A stretch of 64,000 nucleotides of DNA from Plantago ovata (taxonomy: Eukaryota > Streptophyta > Magnoliopsida > Lamiales > Plantaginaceae), in contig CM051458.1 in NCBI GenBank assembly GCA_028274465.1, forward strand, positions 13,159,566 to 13,223,565. Reading direction: 5' to 3'. Positions 1 through 11,112 of the stretch are shown in pieces. The notes under the pieces are model-generated. The model did not search any database. It saw only the letters and a list, made by a program, of their open reading frames with translations, and was not told where the DNA came from. Made by a program: the position numbers and the translations under genes. Positions within the stretch are counted from its first letter, which is position 1. Each line of letters opens with the position of its first letter.

Positions 1-2
1 GA

Positions 3-2273
3 GGAAGTAGAAAAATTGACAAATTAATACTGATTGACACGCTTGAACGTCTGGGACTCGCATATCACTTTGAGAAAGAGATCGAAGAACAAATCCAACA
101 TATTTACAAGAATCAATATTCCGATTTTGATGCAGAGAAAGGTTTCTACAATGATCTGTTCAGTGTTTCCCTAGAATTTCGTCTTCTTAGGCAACATCAC
201 TATAATGTTACTTGTGGTACGTATTTACTTAGAGTCTTAATTAGTGAATTCGCTTTTGATGGCATATTTCGTAATTATTGAATTCACTTTTGACTTGCAA
301 ATTGAATCCCAACTCCCACTAAAATTGCCAGCACGAGCAAACTTGAGATTGCATATGTCAGATTCATGAAACAATGGAATGAAATATGTCATTCTCCCCA
401 TGCATACAGCTACTAAAGTTGTTATTATGGTTGAAATTAAACAGACGTTTTCGCGAACTTCAAGATGAAGGGTGACAACAAGTTTAATGTAGCGCTAATT
501 AGTTGTGATGCCAAGGGCTTGTTGAACTTATATGAAGCAGCGGAGACTCGGATTCATGGGGAAGAAATCTTGGATGATGTTGTGGCCTTCGCGCCCATTC
601 ATTTGAATCGTATGTTACCAGATTTAGAGTCTCCTCTTCAAGATAAAGTTGGACGAGCTCTCAAGCAGTCACTCCACAGGGGCATGCAGATTGTTGAAGT
701 TCGCTATTACATTAGCATGTATGAAAAGGATGACATGAAGGATGAATTACTTGTCAAATTCTCAAAATTGAACTTCAATTTTTTGCAGAATCTATACAAG
801 AATGAGTTGCGCGAGACCATCAGGTTACATGAGAATTAATCACATGCATAGTAGTAGCATATTACATACTTTTACAAATTAATTTTGAAGTGTTTACTTA
901 AATTTTCCTTGTGTTGGTACTTGCAAGGTGGTGGAAAGAATTCGACATAATGTCAAACCTAGATTTCACAAGAGACAGAGTGGTGGAAGCCTATTTTTGG
1001 GCCCTTTCTCATCATTATGAGCCTCAGTATGCTTATGTTCGAACATCTATTACCAAAACCATACAACTTCAAACAGTAGTTGATGATACATATGATAACT
1101 ACGCTACAATTGAAGAAGGACGACTTTTCACAAAGCTTTTGGAAAAGTATATATATGCACACTGCACAATCTCTCACAGTATATTATTCGATCGATTCAT
1201 ATACATAACTCAGTTTGATTGTATTTTTCATTAATTTTGCGATGCAGGTGGGATATTAATGAAATTGATCCATTACCAGAAAACATGAAGATCGTATATA
1301 AATTTATGTGGACTATATTTCAGGAATTTGAACATGATGCATCAGAACGAGGAAGATCATATATGATGCCTCATGTTATTGAATCAGTAAGGATATATAT
1401 TTTTTGCGGCTAGGATTATGTTTTATTTGAGGTGAAGGTGTAGATATATAATGCATTTGTTTCAATTCATGGTGGTTTTTAATCCAGATGAAAGAAATCG
1501 GTCGGGCTTACATGAGGGAGCTCGAGTGGTTTAATGGACGACAATTGCCTGCGTTTGAAGAATACTTTGCCCACACCTTGATCACTGGTGGCATCCATTT
1601 ATTTTTCATTCCTTGTTTCATTGGAATAGCATCTGCTTCACTAGAGGCCATTGAATGGATGAACAGTACACCCCAATTATTTTTCGGAACAACTAACTTT
1701 ACTCGACTCATGGATGACATGGCTAGCTGGGAAGTAAGTATCTAGTTAGCATTTCAATCATTTCCAGCATTGTTCTACCTTAATAATACGTGCGTACAGT
1801 TTTTTCTACACTACACCGCATTGTTCTACCTTGATCTGACCTTGTGCTTTATATATGTTGCACGGAAACACACATTAAATCAGCATGCTATAGCAGAGAG
1901 AGAATGAAATCCATATAGTGTATATGTGCGTATACACTTCAATGTAACAATTAATTTGGTATTAATGAAGCGAGAGAGCAGAGAGAAAATGCCGACAGGT
2001 GTTGAGTGCTACATGAAACAGTACTCGGTTTCACGAGAAGAGACATTCGCCAAGTATAGGGAGCTGGCTGAAGTTGCATGGAAGGATGTGAACACTGGGA
2101 TGGTCAAGGCCAGTACTGCAGATTCAATACCCAAAGACATAGTCGACATGTATGTGGGTCACACACGTGTTGCCGGAGTCTGTTACAAGAATTGCCAAGA
2201 TGGGTACAGTTTTCCGGAGAAGACCTTCGCACCCCTCATTGTTGCCGTGTTGGTCGATCCCATAGTCATCTGA
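3..2273 (+). CDS. Terpene synthase (TPS-a, sesquiterpene type), 3' part of gene
   Basis: Ionisation-dependent class I terpene cyclase; TPS-a members usually convert farnesyl diphosphate to sesquiterpenes in the cytosol. The first exon(s) lie outside the window. Exons read as 3-216, 445-823, 928-1146, 1248-1386, 1488-1733 and 1971-2273, all with GT-AG borders and consistent phase. Lengths 379, 219, 139, 246 and 303 fit the conserved class III TPS exon pattern. The RDR motif ([10 protein letters not shown]) and the aspartate-rich DDTYD lie in the 928-1146 exon. The NSE/DTE metal site spans the last junction: D-D-M-A-S-W-E ends one exon and R-E opens the next, keeping the D, S and E positions. 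The protein ends in VDPIVI. No stop or frameshift is visible, so the part seen appears intact. Product specificity cannot be read from sequence. A mono- or diterpene role is less likely given the TPS-a style. Confidence 0.93.
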
Positions 2274-2354
2274 TGATCATAAACTGCATGTTTCTGACCG
2301 GACCAGTTGTCAATTCAAACTGGTTCACTAAACTGGGCCCCGGAATAAACTGCA

Positions 2355-2366
2355 TTTTATATATAT

Positions 2367-2423
<57 letters not shown>
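2355..2423. repeat. (TA)n microsatellite downstream of the terpene synthase
   Basis: An almost pure TA/CATA run lies about 80 bases after the terpene synthase stop codon and before the SIRE element. The long ORF across it is a product of the repeat. Confidence 0.9.
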
Positions 2424-2428
<5 letters not shown>

Positions 2429-2501
2429 TGTGTGATAAATTTATTCTGTCATGTGTTTTGTACTTTTATATATACTGTATATGATTATGTTTGTACTGTT
2501 G

Positions 2502-2506
2502 ATAAT
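2502..2506. repeat. Target-site duplication of SIRE element, left copy
   Basis: ATAAT directly precedes the left LTR end (TGAAAG) and recurs right after the right LTR end (CTTACA) at 20254-20258. A 5-bp duplication is the normal footprint of a Copia integrase, so the element is complete at both ends. Confidence 0.9.
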
Positions 2507-3038
2507 TGAAAGAATATAAGGATCGATAATAACTTGTTAATAGGAACAATTCGCCAGCAAGCAGGAGTTATCGATGTGGTTGAACAACTCGTACGATAAC
2601 ACCTCAGTAATCCACAACTACTACCTGCAGATTAGTCAGACAAACACAAGTAATATATATCAGAATATTAAGCACAGCGGAAAGTAAATAAGAACCTGTG
2701 TTGGTAAATTTTCAAGCAGCTTTGGATAGCTTGCTTGATGCCCAGTCAAGGCAGAAAAACCACTAAGAAGAATATGTTTGTACAAGATGTATACTCCCTA
2801 TTCTATCTTAGCTGAAACAATACTAGTCACCTCACGATGATATAGAACCCAATCTATCTATTTTATTCTCAATACGTTGTTAGAGAGATCTAGAATATAA
2901 ACTAGTATAAAGACTCAAAAACAAACAACTAAACAAGAAAGACTCTAAACGAATTCTTTGGTTGTAAACTTCTTGCTCTCGAGATGTATCTTCCTCATCG
3001 TTGATGTTGGCATTTATATAGTAGCGAAGTACCTGAGC

Positions 3039-3430
3039 CACTACAAGGAACAGCGCCTTTAGCGACGGAACCATCCGTAGCTAAAGAAGGCCGATTGGTC
3101 GCTAATAATCGCTAGCGACCGATCGGTGTTTTTAGCGATGGATAAATTCGTCGTCGCTAAATCGTTAGTCGCTAGAGAATTAGCGACCGATGAATTTTCC
3201 GTCGCAAATTTGCGACGGGTTAGCGACGGAAAATGAGGTTGACTTTTAGCAACCGATGAATTATCCGTCGCAAAAGTCACCGGAGACTTAGCAACCGATG
3301 AGTCTCATCGGTTGCTAAATTTTAGCGACGGATGAGTCTTATCCGTCGCTAAGTGTCCGGGACCTTTAGCGACGGATAAGTTCATCCGTCGCTGGGTATA
3401 GCGACGGATGAACCGATCGGTTGCTATTTT
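3039..3430. repeat. CACTA left terminal and subterminal repeats
   Basis: After the terminal CACTACAAG there are about 15 copies of TAGCGACGGAT/ATCCGTCGCTA and the variant CCGATCGGTCGCTA in both directions, so neighbouring copies form stem-loops. In CACTA families such arrays are binding sites of the element's own DNA-binding protein. Confidence 0.9.
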
Positions 3431-3680
3431 TTTTTTTTAATTTTTTAGATATAATAATGAGACCCAAAATCAAATGCAACCTGTTCAATTAAGCAACATG
3501 TTACAGAAATTCTATAGACCAAATAAACCAAAAAATAATCCAAAAAAATCATAATAAATGTACCAAAACCCTCCATACATATAATAATAATCATACGTAC
3601 ACAATACTAATCCAAAATAATATCATAGTGTACACAGTATTCATTTAGAAAATAGTAAATAGAGTCAAAAAGGATAGGGA

Positions 3681-5444
3681 TCATGGAGAGGTAGGTGGGT
3701 CCATCCCCAGCTTCGCATACAGCTCAGCAAACATAGTACCATATTTAGCCTGCTGCGCAGCTAGCCTCTTCACCTCCTCATCCCTCTCCTGCAACTGAAG
3801 TAAGAGGGCCTGCTCTCGAGCGGAAGCTGCTGCTGAAGATGATGAAGATGTACTGGCACGGAAACGACGAGTCGGCCTCCAGTCCAATTCAGGGACGGCT
3901 GCTGCACTCCCCAGTCCCAAGTGACGACCCTTCTCGTCTGAAGGATTCACCTCGAGGAAAATGGCATTCATTTCCTCAACAGTGAGATCCTGATCACGAA
4001 TCCGGTCCTCGTAGGCCGTCTGAAATTATAAATCAAGAGTATAAAGTGTTAGTTATGTTGTTAATTAATTATGAAATCATCAGTATTTAATAAACACATG
4101 TATTGTTGAACTTATCGCAATTGTTGTGGCCTCGTCACACAACCACTGTCCGTCCTTGGCCTTCTGAGATCTCGAGAACAAGGTGAATAGGAGACTCTGG
4201 TTATCCTTCAACTGAATGACACATGAAAGCATCATATACTTAGTTTGAAAGTTCGAAATGCAAGTAAATAACAAGTATAAGAATGATGAATTCACAAAGT
4301 TAATACACTTACCTTCTGCCTCACATGTGCTGTAGCGATCGACTCAGAGCCAAAACGGTGTGTCACCAGTGTACGTGTCCCATCAGTCTGCTGCTTCTTC
4401 CTGTTCTCAGTGTTCTGGTCAGCCTGCGCCCGGACTCTCTCGTTATCCCAATACACCTTCCACGCTTCCCAAATTTCATCTCCGGGCCAATCACCGATAC
4501 GTGGACGGTTATTTGTCCATAGTTTCTTCAGGTTATGAACCATGCACTTGTAAAGGGCACTACCGTGAGAGTTGAAGCTCCACCAGAGATCCATCAGGAA
4601 TGCTTTCGGAAGGAAGAATTCTTTTTACACAATTACAAATAAATATCGAAACACATACGTTGGTGAATACTTAAAAACATTCAAGTATAACAAGGGGAGC
4701 TAACATGTATCAAATATATAACAAGGGTAAACAACATCTATTCAGGTATATCGGTGACTAACATATCACCCAAGTTCAGTGGCTAACATACCACTCAAAT
4801 ATAGTGGCTACCATACCACTCACATTGTCCTATATTTCACTAAAACAATAGTGACTAACATATCACCCAAGTACAGTGGCTAACATACCACTCACACAAA
4901 GTGGCTAACATACCACTCACAACACAAACAATTAGGTAATTAATGTACGATTATTAACTCACCCTCAGCTCCTCGAACAGCTCTCCCTTAATTTGGTCTG
5001 GGATGCAATGCCACTGGCTCCCACCCTCTTGCGGTGGGATCATCCTATTCCGTATTATCGCACTGAGTACTTTAGCAGCGCGCTCACCATACAACCTGTG
5101 AAGAACAGGTAAGTCAATAGTGACAAGGTTAGTTCGGTATATATATATTAAAAGTTCGTAAATCAGTTAATGCCTAATACTTACTTCTCTCCATTGGGGT
5201 AAAGGACAGGGCGACCATTCCACATAAGACCATCTTCCGGCCTTTGAAAGGGACAACCGTCGTCTGGAACGTGAGCCCACGGGTCGTGGAGGGAGGAATG
5301 AGGAGTCGATCCCCTGCTCGACCCAGGTGGAGTCCCAAAAACAGTAGGGGAGCCCTGCTGTGAGCCCTTCCCGGTGTCCTCTCCGTCGGTATCATCCCTC
5401 TGGGACTGCGGGGTCAGGTATCGTGGCCTCCTGGGTCGTGGCAT
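3681..5444 (-). CDS. CACTA second protein, plant transposase (Ptta/En/Spm, Transposase_24) type
   Basis: Approximate exons on the minus strand: 5444-5185, 5095-4963, about 4620-4313, 4211 to about 4120, and about 4020-3681. The first starts with ATG right after a TTGCAG acceptor and encodes a basic and Ser/Pro-rich N terminus (MPRPRRPRYL). The second has ERAAKVLSAIIR...GSQWHCIPDQIKGELFEEL. The third has WEAWKVYWDNERVRAQ and THRFGSESIA, hallmarks of Transposase_24. The last ends in a Ser/Ala-rich stretch and a coiled-coil-like helix (LLLQLQERDEEVKRLAAQQ). In En/Spm this position encodes the TNPA-like protein that binds subterminal repeats. No internal stop is seen, but the junctions near 4620 and 4120-4020 do not keep phase with simple GT-AG sites, so intactness is unproven. 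Confidence 0.75.
4745..4925. repeat. Short palindromic tandem repeats in an intron of the CACTA gene
   Basis: About six copies of GTGGCTAACATACCAC or GTGACTAACATATCAC, spaced irregularly. Each copy has self-complementary ends (GTGG/CCAC or GTGA/TCAC). The array lies between the second and third exons of the second CACTA gene. Confidence 0.8.
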
Positions 5445-5596
5445 CTGCAATAAAAAGATCCGTGTTAGTACATACATAATTGAATATAAAACATGTAAAG
5501 TCATTAAGAGATAAAGTAATGAACATTTTTTTATTATATACCTAATAGATAAGTCTAATCTAACTACCTAGTACTAATTCACGTACCCTCTATAAT

Positions 5597-8500
5597 CTAC
5601 TCTGGTTGTAAGTCAATGAAAACATCATCATGCAGCTGAATAACTTCTACTGTAGCCTGTACAGATTTTCTAGCCTGACCATCGACATCTTCTTCTTGGT
5701 ACGAGTTGTTAATTGACTCGTCCTTCTCCACATACTCAACTTTGGATCGAGCATTTATAGGTACAACAACTAACCAATCGCCCTTATCCTTTTTGAAGGT
5801 AGGAAACTGAAGAAATACAACTTGAAGTGCTTGACTTGCCAAGATAAATGGTTCGTACACTTTGTACTTCTTCTTATAGTTTATCTCCACCATATCATAC
5901 TCCTCAAGCCTTCTGGTGCCTACATCAGTGGGATCATACCAATCAACATCAAACAACATTGTTCTTTTCAAAGGTACTCAGGGATATTCAAGGCGAATAA
6001 TACGCCTAAGCTTCCCATAGTAATCGTAGACATCATCACCTATGTCTTTCCCCAAGACACGAACCCCACCATTAACTGTAGCATCTGTCGATCCACACTC
6101 ACTACTGTTGAACCTAAGTCCATTTACAATGTAAGATGGGAAGGAGGAGTATCTTCTCCCAGGTCCACTTGCTAGTGCTCTTAAGTAAGGACATGTTATT
6201 TTGTTGGCCGGGTTCTGTACATGCTCTTTGAACCATGTTGGAAATTCGGAGACTAGGGCCTCCCTAAGCATGTCCTCAATTGTGTCATCCGCCACTATAG
6301 GATTTTGCTCTACACAACGGGTGCTGAAGAAACTGCACATGATGCGTATATTTGGTTTAATACTACCATTTTCTCTAAAATAAGATTTTAATTCAATCGT
6401 AAAACGTAAGAAGGCAACTAACCTAGTAAACTTGAGATGGAATGGGTTGAGCTCAGCACAATTCTGAAGGACATACGAATGTGCAGCATTGTACTCTTTA
6501 TCCGTCAGATATGCCACTTTTTCTTCACCATACACCCTCCCCGAAACCTTAAAGATTGATAGTGAAACTTTATGGTCCTCTTGCACTTGAAATATGTCGG
6601 CATTTCTAGCCGGCCTAGATGTCTTCGAAGCGACCCCAGTGTCAAAGAAATAGGAGCAAAAAGTTGCAGTCTCTGCTCGAATGTATGCATTGGCAATCGA
6701 ACCCTCAGGCTGAGCTTTGTTCTTCACATAATGCTTCAGCTTGCCTAAGTATCTGTTATAATATGTCTGTCATAATTAGATATACTATACAATTATGTGT
6801 CATATATGTTTGTAAATATGATACTAAAATATTTACCTCTCAAAGGGATACATCCAACGATACTGAACAGGTCCGGCTAGCAACGCCTCATCTGGTAGGT
6901 GAATGGGCAAGTGTTCCATGGAATCAAAGAAGCTAGGTGGAAAGATACGCTCGAGCTTGCACAGAATCACCGGTATGTTAGCCTTCATCGTCTTCAACAC
7001 TTCAACCTCAACAACCCGTGTGCATAGATTCTTGAAGAACAAGCTCAACTCGGTCAAGGCACTCCATACCGATCTATCTAAGAGCTGGCGAAATGCAATC
7101 GGGATGAGCCTCTCCATGAACACATGACAAACGTGGCTCTTCATCCCATATATCTTTGTCTTACTCGTGTCCACACACCGAGCAAATTTAGAAGCATAAT
7201 TGTCGGGGAACTTCAACAACTTCACCCAATCAAAAAGTTCCGCTCTAGCCTCTTTGGACAAAGTGTATTTAGCCTTCGACCACTTGCCATCAGCATTCTT
7301 GTTTGACAGTCCGGGCCTCCTGCATAGAATATCCAACTCTTCCCTGGACCTAACCGTGTCCTTTGTTTTGTTGGGAATTTCACAAATGGTGTTGAAGCAG
7401 TTCTCAAATACGTTCTTCTCAATATGCATGACATCCAATATATGACGTATGCGAAGACTACTCCAATAAGGCAAATCCCATAGGATGCATCTCTTTTTCC
7501 ATCCATACTCACTTTTGATATTCTCGTTATGCTGTTCCCACCCAACCTCAGTTACTTTCTTGTACCCCAAGCGTTCTATAATAGCAAATTGTTGTGCACT
7601 TGTTAGTTCTTTAGGGGCCTTCTTCAACACCACTTTGTTCTTAAGAAACTGAGTCTTGTTCTTTCTGAACGGGTGTTCATCGTCTAGCAACCTGCGATGA
7701 CAATCAAACCAAGATTCCTTTCGACTCTTCGGCAGATAGTGTGAATCAACATCATCCAGACAATGTGGACATGCCTTGTATCCGGATGTTTTCCTTCCAG
7801 ACAACATGGAGTACGCAGGGAAATCACTGATGGTCCAGATTAGTGCTCTCTCAAGGTAAAGTTCGTCTTTGTTGAGACATCGTATGCTGGGATACCATCC
7901 TCCCACAACTCTATAAGTTCCTTGATCAGTGGCTGCAAGAAGACATCTATCTTCTGTCCTGGATCATCCGGCCCTGGCACCAGCACGGTCAAGAACATGA
8001 ATGGTTCTTTCAAACAGTCACCCGGAGGCAAGTTGTAAGGTGTAAGCATCACTGGCCAGCACGAATATTTCCGTTCACTCCCAAACGGGTTGAAACCATC
8101 AGTACTAAGTCCCAATCTTAAATTTCTAGACTGGGCTGCGAACTGTGGATATTTCACATCAAACTCTTTCCATGCCGGCGAGTCTGATGGGTGACCCATC
8201 TTACCCTCTTGGTCATCCGCGACTACTCTCTCCTTGTGCCAACGCATCTTGTCTGCACATGCATCTGATGCATACAACCTCTTCAGACGAGGACCTATAG
8301 GGAAGTACCACATTTTCTTGTGGGAGAAATTCTTCTTCTGTCGTTTCATTGCAGCGCCCTCCTTGTAACGACTATACCGGTCCTTCCCACAATGTTTACA
8401 TTTCAACAAACCTTCATCCTCCCCCCAATAGATCATACACATATCCGGGCAGCAATCTATTTTCTCCATAGGCAATCCCATCGCCTTCATCTTCTTCTGC

Positions 8501-9147
8501 GCTTAGTAATAGTTTGTTGGAACTAGGCTTCCTTCAGGCGCAATATCCGTGATCAAACTCAACCAATCGTTGCAGCCGTTTTCTGAATTCCCACCACCCT
8601 CCTTGTTGCTCATAATTCTAGACAAACAGGACAATTCATTCACCCTGCACCCCGGGTAGAGTGGCATTTTGGACGCTTCCAACAAGTCAAAGAACTGTTG
8701 TGACTCAGCATTCGGAGGCTCCTCATTAACAACACCCTCTGTGAATTCTTGACCTGCAGCGTTATGGACCATCTCTTCCATCCGGTCCCCTGTGGCATCA
8801 TCATGAGTACAGGCACCTGGTGTAGCACTACTCTCCTGCCTTTTCCTACGCTTCCCCGACAACATGGAATAATCCCCCAACAAACGAACTGCCTCACCAT
8901 GATGATTCCACACCTCATATTTAGGGACAAAACCATTACGCTTCAAATGGTCTACAACCACCGTAGAGGGTAAGTACTTACGGTTCCTACATTTCTTATG
9001 GTTGCAAGGACACTTCATCATCCCAGTACTCAAACACTCGGGTTTTGACAATGCAAATTCGACAAATGTATTGACCCCTTGAACAAACGTAGGCAAAAGT
9101 ATTCCATCTGCAATCCTACTGTACATCCAAGAACGATCGGGATTCAT
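5597..9147 (-). pseudogene. TNP2-type CACTA transposase, broken
   Basis: Minus-strand reading starts MNPDRSWMYSRI at 9147. The N-terminal transposase-associated domain holds the C-P-C-N-H-K-K-C-R cluster. The Transposase_21 core follows (KHCGKDRYS, LRLGLSTDGFNPFG, VPGPDDPGQKIDVFLQPL, ALIWTISDFPAY, CPHC), then DUF4218 (IPIAFRQLLDRSVW...LPIHLPDEALLAGPVQYRWMYPFER) and DUF4216 (LFDVDWYDPTD, FLQFPTF). One intron is clear, 6836-6754. Three lesions are visible: an in-frame TAA at 8503-8505, a 2-nt frame change near 7843 in a GAGAGAGC run before ALIWT, and an in-frame TGA at 5978-5980. The transposase would excise and reinsert CACTA elements, but this copy cannot make a full protein. Confidence 0.93.
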
Positions 9148-9996
9148 AATTGAATGCTAAACCTGGCCAATAGAAGTTTAGTACATTGCGGCGGCTAACG
9201 TATCTTTCCATTGATTATTCATTTTAATTACCAGTTTTTTACATTGCATTATATATACTCCCAATATTTTCTAATTTAAATTTACCTATGATCGAGTTAT
9301 TTCCTTCATACTTACGTTTTTTCAAATAATAATTACTTATATTTATCTATATTTTATACAATTTTCATTGTAATAACTACTTACAATATACTATAATTAC
9401 ATATATTTATCTATACTTCCATTATAATTATACAATTTCCATTATTATAACTACTTACAATACACAATAATTTTCTCATATTTCCATTATACTTATACAA
9501 TTTCCAAATCTAATTAGTAATTAGTATATCAGAAATAAAACTACACTAATTGAACAAAACTAACTACGTAATCCAACTCAATTCAAATACCAAACATAAT
9601 CGAACTAAATTATAAAATACCCAATTCATACCAAATCTATCAATTCACCAACTAAAATTTGTTCATCCCCCCTAATTTGATCTACACAACATGATAGATA
9701 CTATAGTAGAATGCATACAATTCAATGAATTGAAAAAAAAATGAAGAATACTAAAATTTAGACAAGTTAGGGTTCGAAATATATACCTTTGATTGCGGAA
9801 GAAATGGGGAAATAATCACGCAATTCAATAGCTACACCTGTTCCTTGATGGAAGAGCTTCGAAAAATGACTATAAGATTGATTGAAATGGTGAAAAAATG
9901 AAGAAAATAGGGGAGGAGAGATTGGAGCCGCGGATAAGACGGAAATGGGTGTTGTGTGTGTTCTGTGTTTTTCATCGCCGGTGAGAACGATGAAGT
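9148..9996. other. AT-rich upstream region of the CACTA transposase
   Basis: No gene is visible. The stretch contains many near-repeats of ATTACNTATATTTATCTATATTTCCATTAT and should hold the promoter and 5' leader of the transposase gene. The same region is repeated at 59075-60130 in the second CACTA copy. Confidence 0.6.
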
Positions 9997-10407
9997 AGGC
10001 TAAATTAGCGACGGATGGTGATCCGTCGCTAAAATAGCGATCGGTCGCTAAAATAGCGACCGATCGGCTCATCCGTCGCACTATTTTTTTTTTTAAATAC
10101 AGCATAGCGACGGATGGGCCCATCCGTCGCTAATACTGTTGACCGGCCAAAAAAAAAAAGAGAAAAAAATTAAAATCTTGCAACGGATTCTATAATCCGT
10201 CGCTAAATTTGTGACGGATGGGACAATCCGTCGCTATTTAGCGACGGATCAGCCATCCGTCGCTAAACCACGTACGCTCTAAAGGCGATTCTAATTATCC
10301 GTTGCTAATGGCTCCCATCCGTCGCTAAAAACCGATCGATCGCTAATTTTAGCAACTGATCGATCAGTTGCTAAAAGTGGTTGCTAAAATTGAGTTTTCT
10401 TGTAGTG
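9997..10407. repeat. CACTA right terminal and subterminal repeats
   Basis: Mirror of the left end: alternating TAGCGACGGAT and ATCCGTCGCTA units and CGATCGGTCGCTA variants up to the terminal CTTGTAGTG. Confidence 0.9.
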
Positions 10408-10816
10408 AGCGAATCCAATCAGGAAACGCGTTCCTACTATTTGGCTAAACAGGACATCAACTTTGAATGACTTCAAACTCTGAATCTAGACTTGATTTCG
10501 TCCTCCTTCTTCAAATAGAAATTGTATTTCTACTTGGATTCTTTCTCCTTCTTGATTTCTACATATTCACGCTCTCATGCTCTGTTTTGCTGTTTCCTAG
10601 TCAGAAACAACTTCTTCCTATTGACACATTCTGGAAGCTAGTTTCCTGCACACAATAAATATCTACAGCTGTGGAACTAATTAGTAATTAAGTAAAGGTA
10701 AAACACGATATCAATTCGTTAAGTGTATTGTTGACAGATATAGGAGTTAAACCAGACAGCTTAACTCCAAGGATAACTCCTTGGTCAACTCCAGTGTAAA
10801 AACACATACACTTACA

Positions 10817-10832
10817 ATCTCCCCCTGTTTTG
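10817..10832 (-). other. SIRE polypurine tract
   Basis: On the minus strand AAAACAGGGGGAGAT lies directly before the 3' LTR (TGTAAGTG). It is the expected primer site for plus-strand DNA synthesis. Confidence 0.85.
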
Positions 10833-11112
10833 CCTTTTACTTGACACCATGCATACCTGGCACACATTGTTAGAGCAATCTAACATATAGAGCAGCAGAT
10901 AAGCACATAAATACTAACTAAATCCTAAAGCCTTAAACACATGCAGAAACTACTTAGCATAGAACATATTGTCAATATGACATATAAAATGTAGAAACTC
11001 GGAACAGACTCTTGAGAGCAAAAATAGAGTTCAAAAGAAGGAATAACAAAAAGAAATCCAGAATCAGCATCTCTAGTCCAGAACTCTCATATTCTCATAT
11101 CTCATCTCATCT

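Larger units (their letters stand above)
3039..10407 (-). mobile_element. CACTA (En/Spm-type) DNA transposon nested in SIRE LTR
   Basis: Starts CACTACAAGGAA and ends TTTTCTTGTAGTG, so the terminal inverted repeat is CACTACAAG(R)AA. It is flanked by AGC at 3036-3038 and 10408-10410, the 3-bp duplication typical of CACTA elements. Both ends carry dense subterminal copies of a TAGCGACGGAT-type motif in both orientations. It encodes two minus-strand genes: a TNP2-type transposase (5597-9147, broken) and a second, Transposase_24-like protein (3681-5444). The element is 7369 bp. Because it sits inside the SIRE LTR, it is the younger insertion of the pair. With at least three lesions in TNP2 it could move only if the transposase came from elsewhere. 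Confidence 0.95.
2507..10816 (-). repeat. SIRE 3' LTR, split by CACTA insertion
   Basis: The LTR runs 2507-3038 and continues 10411-10816, 938 bases in total, beginning TGAAAGAATATAAGG and ending CACTTACA. The intact right LTR at 19311-20253 reads through the junction (CCTGAGCGAATCC at about 19840), which proves that 3039-10410 is an insertion plus its duplication. Confidence 0.93.

Noticed and set aside
2078-2509. 143-residue ORF overlapping the terpene synthase end
   Set aside because: It is out of frame with the last exon and then reads the TA repeat.
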